Assembly: GCA_016930715.1 (NCBI GenBank)
Contig: JAFGGC010000001.1
Location: 1-64,000 of the forward strand
Reading direction: 5' to 3'
DNA length: 64,000 bases
DNA from: Endomicrobiales bacterium
GTDB lineage: Bacteria; Elusimicrobiota; Endomicrobiia; Endomicrobiales; JAFGGC01
Below the pieces are notes generated by a model. The model had not been told where the DNA came from. It did not search any database and saw nothing but the letters and a program-made list of their open reading frames with translations. Of this stretch, positions 1-12,000 are shown piece after piece (position 1 is the stretch's first letter; each line of letters begins with the position of its first letter). The position numbers were made by a program, and so were the translations under genes.

Positions 1-3000
1 GTGAATACAAGATCGCTGGCGATGAAAGTTTGGTTCGCTGTTTCCGCTGCTTTACCGGAATCTTTCGGGAACTCGATCTCCACCACGAAACGGTCCCCTT
101 CCCTCATGACCGGCTTGCCGTACTTGTAGACCCAGTGCGGCATCGCCCTGAACTGCGAAGCCTCATCCCTCATTCCGAGATACTTATTGAAATTCGCCTT
201 GTCATACACGCAGAGCTCAAAAGGAAGGTGCCCTTTTTCATCCGCGACATTGAAGTTATACTTGATGCGGTCAAAGCCTTTTTCAAGTTCGCCGTACTGC
301 GATTCTTTTACTATCTCGGTGAACGCTTTCCCGCCCTTTGAAAAGAGCCAGTTGTCGACCACATCGCGGGCTTTTGACAACTGCTGTTCGGAAACGACAA
401 CGCTCATGCCGAAAATGTCCTTCAATGACACGACCTCAAAATAGAGAGCCTCCCTGCTGGAGGTTATCTTTTCCCAGATGCTGCAGATTCCTTTCAATCT
501 TGCCGTAACGTCGCCACTTACCCCTTCATTGGCCAGCTGGGAAAGAAGCCTTTTTCTCATCGTTTCAAGCGCGTTCTTGGCTTCTCCGTATTTCATGCCG
601 ATGAGGCGTTCGACGGCCGATTTCACCCTCTGATACTCATAAGGGTCAAAAAGCCTGAGAGACTCGTCCCTTAAGACTTCCGATATCCCGTACTGCGCCA
701 TACTCATGCAGAAAGGCACGTATATGTGCTGAATCTCAAGAAACCTCGCGCGCCTTTCGCGTTCGTCCTTAATCCGGATCAGGGAACGCAGTTTACCGGC
801 CATAAGAAGGAGCATGGCGTCCGGGTTGCCACGCGTCATCTTGACGACCATGCCTATGTAATTCTGTATGGTGCGGTCCCCTTTTATCTTCGGGATGGTC
901 TTGCCGTCAACGTACGGGACCTCAAGGTCTATTTTCTCATATGCCGCTATCGCGCTCTTGACTTTGTCAAGGCGCTTGTTCAACAGTGAAGTCTCCCTCA
1001 ATACGTTCCGCGCGGGAGCGGCCCCGAGGTTGACACCGCTCAGCAGCGCCGCCGCAACGGCCAGGTCGCTTCCTTTCCAGGAAGCCACGTCTTTTGCCAT
1101 TTGGAGCCTTATCTCGAAGTCCGCCTTGTCGCGCCCGTTGAGCTTTGCCGCGACCGAAAAAGCTTCCCTTATCATCTGGCCGCTTTCGCCGGGATGGTTG
1201 TCTTTATAGGCGGACACTATGTCTTCAAGGATTTTTCTTTCTTCGGGGAAATCAACGGTTTCATAGTAGCCCGTTTTGAGCGCAGGTTCTTTTGCTTTTG
1301 CGCTTGCGAGTATTTCAGGAAGAAGCCTTAGAAGCTTTTCCTGTTTAGCTATAGATCTGAGCCTGCCTATGTCGACTTCATGATCTTGCGCGTAATCCTC
1401 AAGTTTTCCCGACGCCTCACTGCCCGAAACCAGCTCTATATAATGATGAAATGCTTCCGCGGATACCGAAAAGTTGTCTCTTTTGGCCGTGAACCTGAAA
1501 TCCGCGAATTCAGGCCCTTCCGCCCCGTTCAGGGCGAGATATTCGTCCAATTCGTGTTCCACAAGAGTTTGAATGAATTCATCCACGCTCCCGAACCCTC
1601 CGGGAACCGTGCCCGTGTCTATCAGTCTTTCGATATACCGCAGCAAGGCGCCGTGAGCGATAAACATGAACTTCTGCTCGTTCCCGGTGAACATTTTGTT
1701 AGTCTCGACGCCGAGAGAAGCGAGCATGCATGATTTTGGATCTTTAATAAGCGCCGGATCTTCCATCTCGACAACCTGAAGAATCGTTCTCGGACTTCCC
1801 TCGACACCGCTGAACAGCCCTTTTTCCCTGTTTTCAATCGCGAGCGCCATGGCAATGCGTATCCTCTCTGCAGCTCCTCCCTCCGATACGCCAAGCATAC
1901 CTGACTTAACAAGCTTCCTGGCAAGAGAAACAGATGGTCTTAAAAGAAAACGCCCCAGCAGCGCGTTCATGGGTGCGGAATCGTTTATAAGACCGTTTAT
2001 AAGCTTTTCAATACCCTCTCCATATGCTGTCACATGAACAACCGGCTCCAGGCCCCCAGCGGCTTCTTGAAGTATCTTTTTTATCGAAAACTGCTCGCTA
2101 ATTTTGAAAATGTGCGCGTCTTCGGGGTCCAGTTCAATATAAATCCCGTTCCGGGCGATTTCGCTTCCCGGATACACGTATTCCGGTTCGACGCCCGAAC
2201 GTCCTTTTGTCTCAGGGCGTTTCAATTCATAAAAAACATCCGCGAAAACATAATTCCGGGGCAGTTGTGTTTTCCAGTCGGGAGGAAGGAAAACGTGGCC
2301 TTTCTGCGGCGCATTCGTGATATTTATTACGACAAGAGTTCTCCTGTGGCCCAATTTTCTCGCATAGGCAAGCAAATTCGGATTAGAAGTGTCGCATACA
2401 TACAGGTCGCCCCTTTTAATTTCCGCAAGGGCTGTTTTTGCCACGAGCGATCCGCACCATTTCTGCATCTCCTCGTCCGCACTCACGCCGGTCTTGTCCA
2501 CCAGCTGCTGAATGGGCATTTGGTCAAGCCCCTGCGCGGTCCTGTAATGGAGATAGAATACTCCGGGTATAGTCGCGTAAAGAGCCAAAGCCGCCTTGAT
2601 GAAGTCCTTCCCTCTTGACCAAGCATTCGGTTCGTTAATGTCGTGGGTAGCCAGGAAATGCACGTCCCGTTCCATTTGACTTGTCGGAGACATAAGATAA
2701 CGCCTGACCGCCTGAACGTCGCCCTGAACTATACTGTCGCGTATTCCCTTGTTGAAAACAACGAACCTGGGATGAAGTTCTCTAAGATACTCGACTATAT
2801 CCCCGTAAGCTTCGGCAATTATGACAAGACGGGGATATTCGTCCAGTATTTCAGAAACCTCTTCATAAATATCTCTCGGCCAGTGTTCATAGAAAGCAGT
2901 GCTCTCGGGATGCCAAAGCTTCCTGAACGCTTCTCTGTCAAGAAGGTTCAGCATGTCAAGGCGGACGTTTATGCCCATCTTCGCCCAGAACCTTATCGTG

Positions 3001-6000
3001 TCAAGGATGTATCTCCTGACTGTTTCCTTGCTGTAATCAAGCTGCGCAGTATCCACCCAGCCTTCAAAATTCGGGTCCCTGCCGTGGGCTATCAAAATCC
3101 TGCTTGACCTGTCTCCGGGAACGGTGTAATAGACAAAGAAGTGATGATTGTCGGGGTTAAGGTCCATCCCGTGCCGTTTGAGGGCACGATGAAGCCTGTC
3201 ATAGACGCCCAGTTCCCGAAGCCTTTGCTCGTTAAAAAAGTCTTCGTCATCTATCTGCTCAAGTTCTTCTCCCAACGTCCGCGAGAGTTTGATGTGTATC
3301 GTATCTCCCCAGTTTTCCTTTAGCCATAAATTATCAATCCCGATATGATTGGGAACAACGTCAACATAAACCCTTGAACCTTTGCGCGCCAGCCTGTCGC
3401 GTATCCTGAAAAGATCGGTGAATTTCCCCCACTGCGGATTTATCCCCCGATCGTTAAAAACAGCGAAAGGTGAACCGTTGAATTCGATGTTTCCCTGCCA
3501 AGGCTGGTAGATTACAAGGCGTTTTTTGGCCGGCCCTTCCCTGCTTTTTCCCGTACCGACGTCTTCCTTCAATACTTTGTTATATTCATCTTCGTAAAGG
3601 GTATAAAAGGGAGTTTCTGCGTCGTTACCGATCCTCTCGCCGCGCGACATCCGCGTCACAAGGTCCCCGACAGGGAGGAGCCCGACAAGATAAACATCCT
3701 TGTATTTCCCGCCAATGCCGTCTATCTCCTCAAGCAGAAGTTCAGCGGTGCCGGGGATTATGCTGCCGTCTTCGCCGCGTTTCGCTCCGTAGGCAAGCGC
3801 GTTTATCTGGTACACCGGGCCGACCTGAGCTCTTTCGTGCCTTGATTCAACCCTTTCGCGTTTTATCGTCCCGGTCAAAGCCCTGTCTTCATCGGTGAAA
3901 TACAGCCGCTGAAAAGCTCTCAGGATATAATGGAACTTGACGGATTCCGGGCTGCCGGGACCTATTTTGTCAAGATACAGCTTTTGATAAATATCCTCGT
4001 CCACGCCCGTAACAAATGATTGTATGTCCGGAACGGATATCTTCCACAAAGCGTTCATAATATGGGCAAGCTCGTGGAATCTCGCGACAGGGTCGTTGGC
4101 TATGCTCTCGTGCAGGACACGCATTGGCCTGGCGTTATGCGGCCCTGGTCCGAGCCCGAGTCCAAGCAGGTCTTCGGGCACAAGCCTGCTGCCTGTTACA
4201 AATTCGGCTCTGTCGAATATGATGTCGTCCAACTGGGGATCTTCTGAAAGGAATTTTTGAAGGCGGGCGAACGCTACTCTGACTACGGGCTTCTGTGAAT
4301 CGAGAAATTCAAGGTCCTCTTTCAGGAAACTCGGCGGGGCGCGCCTGCCGTATATCACGATGTCTTCTTCGTGCGCAGCCCCTATCGGAAGGACCGTCAC
4401 GACCATCGCGACCCTGCCTTCGGGATATTCCCTGAACTCGCTGACGCTCACTCTTTCGAACTTGCCTATGCATCCGTCGGCGGTTTCTTCAGGCCTGGTC
4501 AGGTCCCTTAATCTGGCTATCTGCTCATCGGTAAAATTAAACCTGTGGTTCTTGCTGCTTTCACCGGTCAGCATATCTTCCACGACTTCCCCGATTTTTA
4601 CTACTTCTGCCTCATCGTTTTCCTCACGGCTTGATGAAACCGCGTCAGCAACCTGCTTTATTGCCAATTCTTCTATTGTTTTTGGTGCACTTAATTTTTT
4701 ATCCTTTGTCGGGAAATATGACGTGTACCTGCCCGCAACAACGCTAATGAGAGCGTAAAATACTTCGACTGACGCTATCCACAACCACGATTCATACGAA
4801 AGGTTCTTCAAGACTACCTTTAGTTTTTCCGAATATGTCGGGTCCGATGGTCTTGTTCCGTTTCTCAGGAAATTCTCGATCCTTGGTATTACCAGCGGAT
4901 CCGTAAGCATTTTAGACGCGACCATCACTCCGTCTATCGCAACGCCCCCTCCTTCAGCACCGCTTTCCGACGCCTTGATCATCCCGGCAGCGTCGTCAAT
5001 CGTACTTACCTGGCCGTTGCCGAATATATATGTCCTCTCCGGCGCCTCTCTTTTTATGTATGCGAGCAAGGGCCATTTGGTTCTCGCGTCCCTTGGTTTT
5101 ACCGTATCGAACTGCTCGTTTTTCGTGCGCGTGTGAATAACAACCCAGCTTGCCCCCGCGTCTACGACCCTGTTGACGAATTCCGACGTTTTCTTGTCGC
5201 TCGGGACAAGAACCTTGTTTTCATCTTCTTCCTGCAGCAGTCTCATCTTGACGGACACCGGCACGTCTTCGCCAACGGCCTTTTTAATCTCTCTTATTAT
5301 CTTTTCAAGAAGTGCCTGTCTGTTGTATAAGGCCGGCCCGCCGCCGAACTGTTCCAGCGAAGGGCACCCGGTATTGATGTCTATCGAAGTTGCACCGTTT
5401 AACACCGCGAGTTTTGCCGCGATGACGTACGCGTCCACGATCTTTTGGTCGCCGCTGTCAAACAATCCCAGGACGTTCAGGTGCTCTGGGATTGAGTGAG
5501 GGCCAGAAAGCTGTATCGCCGTGTGAGACTCGTTCGAGGAAATATCAAGCCTCGGCAGGCCGCTTCTGAACATAACATCACTCCAGTAATACCGCTTGTT
5601 ATACACGTGCACCTGCGTGTATATGTTCCCGACTTTCATCAGGTCGGAATACGCTATCTGGACCCCGCAATCCTGGGCAAGTAGGACGCGTTTGGGATAC
5701 ATCGTCTCGTTGTCGACCGGACCGGGCAGGACTTTCGGCAGCATTGAAGGATCGAACTTCTTTCGTTCGAACGTGATCTTTCCCGATCTTTCGCGCGCGA
5801 GATGCTCTTCATCCCTCAAATCGACGTACCAGTCCGGCGTCGTCAACGTCACGACCTCCGCGCCCGCGTCCTTGTGCCAGGCCAGCACGCCCGCTATCTG
5901 AAGGGCTCCGGGCGGGTTCGTCACGAGAAAATCTATCGTACCTTTTTCCCTGTCGTATCTCGCGGGCACGATGCTCCTCACATCACCCAGCCCACCGTCG

Positions 6001-9000
6001 TGCCTTTTGACTATCTGAACCCAGAGTATCCCTTTGATACTGCCTGGCTCGCCTACCATTTCAGGATTGACGTAATACTCATCCAGTTTAAAACCCTCGT
6101 TCAGCTTCCCGCCTATCGAACCCACCGGTAACGATACGTCCAGCACCATGGATCTCGGCTTGAACGCGGTTATGCCTTCCGTGTCCAATATTTCGACATC
6201 TTCGATCACTATTTTTTCTTCGGCGTCGGTCAGGATGCTCCCCGTGCCGTGCTTGTTAAGGAACTTATTTTCCATCAACACGTCTCTGGCGGAACACGGT
6301 ATTTTCGTGGCCACCGTATCCCATATACCCTGATGAACCCTCATTTTTTCCGGGCCGTAGTCGACCTTTATCGTGACTATGAGCCTGTCCGGCTTGATGT
6401 GTATCTTCACGTATTTTACCGGCGAGGAATACGTGTATTCAACTTCGTCTTCGCTTATCCAGTTCTCTTTAAAATCATACTGGTCGGCGTTTCTTTCATC
6501 CTCCTTGTTGGCGGCCCTTGTTCTGCATACGGTAACGAGTTTCTTTTTCAACTCACCCTTCGCGGTATCGCTCAATTCGGACAATCTCGCGCAGCCCTTT
6601 ATCTTGTATTCAGTGTAAGCCTTCTGCCACGTCTGGGGTTTGAAGATCTGATACACCTGCCAACCGATAGTCCTTGCGGAAGGCGCCTGCCACGAATCGC
6701 TTCCCTCAAACGTATCCACCAGAACCGCAAGCTTCTGCCTGTGGTTTTTATGGGTATGTACGCTGAACACTACCGTTTTATCGTATACATCCGACTGCCC
6801 CTTCTTTTCCTGCACGACGTAGGTATCCTTGATATTCACGTCAGCCGTGAACGGAGGTTCTCTCAACTCGTTTATGCCTACAAGGTGCCCGTACCACATT
6901 TCGCCGATCAGCATCACGTATTCCGGCTTCTGCTTTTTTACCGCTTTCTTCAGATCAGCGCGGTTATCGGCAGCATCAATCGCCAGACCCTTATTAAGAT
7001 AATCGCTTAAGAGCGGGGCATCTGCTCCGAATTTCTCCCTTATGAAACCGTTAAAATACGGTATCATCAATTGAATATCAAGATACGTCGCGTCACTTTG
7101 AAGCATCGGCTGGCTCTTGCCGAGCAGGGTCACCTTGAAACCAAGGTTCAAAAGAAGATATACCTGCCATAGGACATAAAACGCTTCCGCGCCGGCATTA
7201 TCCATTGCTACTATTACTTCGGGTGTCTTGCTTCCGCCTTCTTTCATTTTTGCTTTCATCAAATCGATCAGTTCTTTTCTATCATCAACCACGACAGTGT
7301 CCTTTGGCTGCACACCGGCACCCCTGCTCAGATCGCTTTCTATATTGCCTCTGGCGATCCTGTTCATAGTATGCGCGATGTTTCCCCAGAGGTCTGCTGA
7401 TTCCATCAGTCGCGGGTCAATTCCACCCATAAATTCGCCGAATTCATTGAGCCCATTTTTCAGAAGCTCGTACTTCCTTCTCCTGTCCTGGTCATAGTGA
7501 TAGAACCTTCCGTCAGAATCAGATTCATATATGCTATACCTCTTGGACGGCTTTGATGGATCAACTACAGGGCTGCGCGCGTGTCTCCTCTGGGAACCAT
7601 AAATGAACGTTAAATAATCCTCTTCAATATCGCCCGCCTTCTTTATCCTGCTCATGTCTATTTGAGTTTCCTTTACGGCCCTATCCCAGTCAAAGAAAAT
7701 ATTTCCAAGCCTGTCTAATGCGATATGGAGGGCCGTTTGTTCTTCAAGGGGAGGCCCCGTACTGCTGTTCCATGTCCGCCTGTCAAATCCATTTTCGTTC
7801 AGCTTGTACTTCTCGGTAATAATCTTCAATTGTTCCATTATTCTTATTGTTTCGGCAGTTAATCCCCCTGCTTTTTGTACTCTTTCCAGCCTTCTAATCA
7901 TAATATTCGCGAACCGCACCGCATCATAGAAATGATACATCGTCTTGCTCATTTCAATCAGCTTAAGATAGTAAACCATAAATGCGTTCAAATCGCTCTC
8001 CACTTCCGGCTGCAGGTCCAATGACCTCCTGACTAAACGCAATCTATCGATGGTCTGTCCAAGAACTCGCTTTGTATCGCGTTCCGATATCTTCCTGGCT
8101 TCAAGCTGCTTCGCGTTTTCGTGATGAATTTTATCCCTTTCATACTGCTCGGGCCAATACCTTCTTTCCATGTCCTGTATTTTGCGTTTTCTTTTCACGC
8201 CATAATCCTGGACCATGTTAAGCACCAGGTCATCCGGAAGGCCCACAACCGTCAGCGGGAATCCTTCAACATGGTCAATCACGAGGAATATATCCCTGTC
8301 CTGGATCGCAAAAGCGCCTCCCTGGCGCAGGGGTTTTCCTTCCGCGGCGTACGCAGAAATAATATCGCTTGTTGTAACCCTGTCTTTTTCAAGAAGAGGG
8401 GACAGATATCCATATTTTTCAGGTTCAGATTCGACTATTGTCCTTATTTTTGTTTTATTGACTCTTTCGTTCAACTTCTTGAAATGCACGTATGTTTTTC
8501 CATAATCAAGCGTGACCTTGCCTGATTCCGAATCAATAATGCAAATCCCGGTAACGACGCTGACTCTGTTCCCTGCATAGCTCCTGAGCTTCTCAACGGC
8601 TTCCTGTTCTGTTTCTATTCTTGGAACGGGCCCGTGGCTGTCGCTTATTATCGTGTCCATTCCAACAACCACTCCAGCTCCCCCTTGTTCTAAAACATAC
8701 AGCGCTTTCGCCAATGCCGATACCATCGCGCTGTTCTCATATGATAAACCTTTGCGACCCAATTCTTCAACCTGAGGAGTTACCCTTGTAACATTTTCAA
8801 ATATTTCCCTCATTATGTAATTCCTTGGCGACGGAGGTGACGCAAGTATTACTTCCCCCTTATTGGGCCTGGCTTCCCATTGGCCTCCTATTACTTCAGC
8901 CAACAGCATCTCTTTAACAGGTATGCCTCTATCTAGCATCCAACTAATTCTATCAACCACATATTCAACCATCCCCACGTATTGAATAATCTCTCTGGAA

Positions 9001-12000
9001 TTCCCTATCTCTCCATATTTATCCCAAAATTCTTTTAACTTATTTGCGTCAACAACCTCTCCGAACAAGATTATATATTTTCTAATTGTTTTTGTAAGAG
9101 CTTCGTCTTCAGCCTGTAAATGTTCACTCTGAAATGCCCTTATGGCATAATGAAATTTAATAGGTTCCGAATCATTATCGTCTATTTTTTGATCGTACAT
9201 TCTTCGGCATATATCTTTATTAGTTACTTCAGACAATACTCTGTGTGTCGGAAGCAAACCAAGACTATTGGCAATATGCGCGATTTCATGAAACCTTGCG
9301 ACAGGACTTTCGTACAGTTCTCTTCTGATTGCCCGTAGCGGTTTTCCATTGGGCCCATCAGCAATACCTATGCCTCCGAATTCAGAAGGCAATAGATCAA
9401 CACCTTCATAGCCCCTCCCACTTCTATAGCCCAAATCAACAGTCTTGGGACCTATCAATACAAAGCATTCATCTAATATAATGTCATCTATCTGAGGTTT
9501 TGATGCGAGATAGTCGCCGATTGCACGAAAAACATTCGAACCGGGTTCCCTGTCGACAAACAACATGTCCTGATTCAGATAATCAGCAGGAGCGCGATGT
9601 CCTGACAAGAATATCGTTTCTATCTTAGACGAATACCGTCTCTTGGCTATTAACGTAATATGGACCAGCCCGTCAGGATTCTCCTTAAATCTTTCGACTT
9701 TCACCGACTCATACTCACCTATAAATCCGTCGGCGGTTTCGGCATCGCGTGCATCGGCAAATGACGACCTTTCAGCATCAGTACCCGGCAACTCTTCCGC
9801 GGTCCATTGGCCCGCGGTCTCTTTCACCAGAAGACCGCCTCCTGCTTCAGCAAGCCTGTCTATGCGGCCAATAAAGTCCAAATCCGAAAGTTTCTGCTTA
9901 AGCTCATCGGGCCTCATGAATTTCGCGCTTTTTGGAAGCTCAAGCATTACAAAACCTGGTATCTTCAGTCCCGGGAAAACCTGTTCAACAAGCCTCTTCC
10001 AGTAATTTGACTGTTTTTCCTTGGCTATCGGGATGTCTTCAGCTTTTTTCACCGGGGCGAACACATCGTCGGCGTCATACCCTATTTCTACTCCGTAACG
10101 TTTTTTGTTGCCGCTTGAGCGCTCGAACTTATCCACCCCTATCAGCTGTTTGTTGGCGCATAAATCCAGAGGCGCGTGCCTCATCAGGAATCCCGCGGCT
10201 GGACGGGTCCTTCCGCCTTCAAGCAGGCCAACGAACCATTTGTGGTACACGAACGCCGCATCCCCTTTATTCTTCACGAGCGTCCAGGGTGTTTCCTTCG
10301 AACCTTTAAGGCTGTCCAGCGTGACCACCCTGATGCTCGGGTCGCCGTACGGCGATGCGTTGACGGCGTCCGAAGCGTCGCCGTAATCTATGGATTCCTT
10401 GCCGCCGTTGACTACGACGACGTTGCCCAGCCGGTCGGTGAAGGTTCTTCTTTCTTCATCCCATTGAGTCTTTTTGACAAGGGCAAGCGTTATATGGGCG
10501 CGGCCGCTTCTTTCGGACGCAGGGTCCCTGGTTGTCGCGTGATATCCAAGTATGACTTCGTCGGCCACGGGTTTAAGCGGATTGTCTACGTCCATGTACT
10601 GGACGTTCTCGACGCCAAAACCCTTGTACCATCTGACGACATCTGTTTCGATGAACCTGCCTTCGTCTTCAGACCAGGTGATTCCTCTGACCCCGGCTTC
10701 CGGGTTAAGCGCGTAATCGAAGGCGTCCCCGTGGCCGGCTCCGGAAAGCGCCAATTCGTACGGCGAGGCCATCACGACTTCCCTGGTCTTGGAACCAATA
10801 ACAGGAAGGTGCATCTGCTCTACAAAAATCACCCTGTCTTTTATCTCGTCCCATTCTTCCAGAGCCTGCAGGTACCGTATCGTCTTTTCCTTCGTCCTTC
10901 TGCTGACCATGAACCCGATGGGATACGTTTTTGAATGCCCGTACGCCTTTGCCGCGGCGGCTACCTCTTTTACTATGCTTTGATACATTGTTTCGCCGCT
11001 TAAAGGCGCTATTTTCATGAAACCTTTAGGGTCGTCGTCAGAAAGGCCTTCCGCCCCTCTTACTCCCGAGCCTGTCCCTCCGCAAACGACAAGACAGCCG
11101 TATTTGGCGGTGTCCAGGCCGGGGTCTTCGTTCGCGCCGGCCGTCAAGACATCCCTGCCGGCTTTTATTACGTCCTGTCCGGCAATGTCAGGGTTCTTCG
11201 GTTCGATGAACCTGAAATTTTTTGGGCGTTGCTTTCCGGCGGAACTATGCGCCGAACTCATAAGCTCATCAAAAAGCCTCCAATCGACCTGTTCTATGTC
11301 GGAAAGAAGCCTGTCCCTCTGCCTGTTCGAAAGTACGTCCCAGTCTTCAAGAAGGCCCTCCTGGCCTATCGAGCTTAAAACCTCTTGCGCGGCGATGTAG
11401 CGTTCTTCAAGCGTTCCGCCGGCCGGCAATCTTGTCCGGTAAGGCGTTTCGATTTCAGCCGGCTCTATGGCGAAATCCTTCGTTCCCAGAATGGATTTGA
11501 CTATGTTTTCGGACTCTATGTAGGCCGCTACCGCCTCCTCGGCGAAACGGAATATGTTGGGGTACTTTCCTTCGGTCAGTTCGTGGTAGTCAAAGTATTT
11601 TTCCTGCAGTCTGTCTTTCAAGTACAGGTATTCGTCCATCTCGTGAGCGACAAGTTCCTCGACCAGCGCGTCCTGCTCCGGAGGGGCGCGTTCCAGAAGC
11701 TTTTTTAAGAACCCTTCGGTGACGTAGAACACGTTCCTGCCGTTTTCTATGGACACGCTCGCGTAGCCGAGCCCTCCCCTGTCTTCGCCCACGATAAAGA
11801 ACTCCCCCTTTACCACCTTTACCTCCAGCTTGTCGGGCCTGGGAAGAGTCAGCTTGCCGCCGCTCTGGCCGGCGTATTCGAGCACCGCCATCCTTATCTT
11901 GCTTGCCAGCGGGATGAACGGCACGACATCCGCGTTAGGAAGGTAGTGCGGGGCCTCTTCGTGAATGGTAACGGTGTCGATGAACATCCTTGCCGCTATC

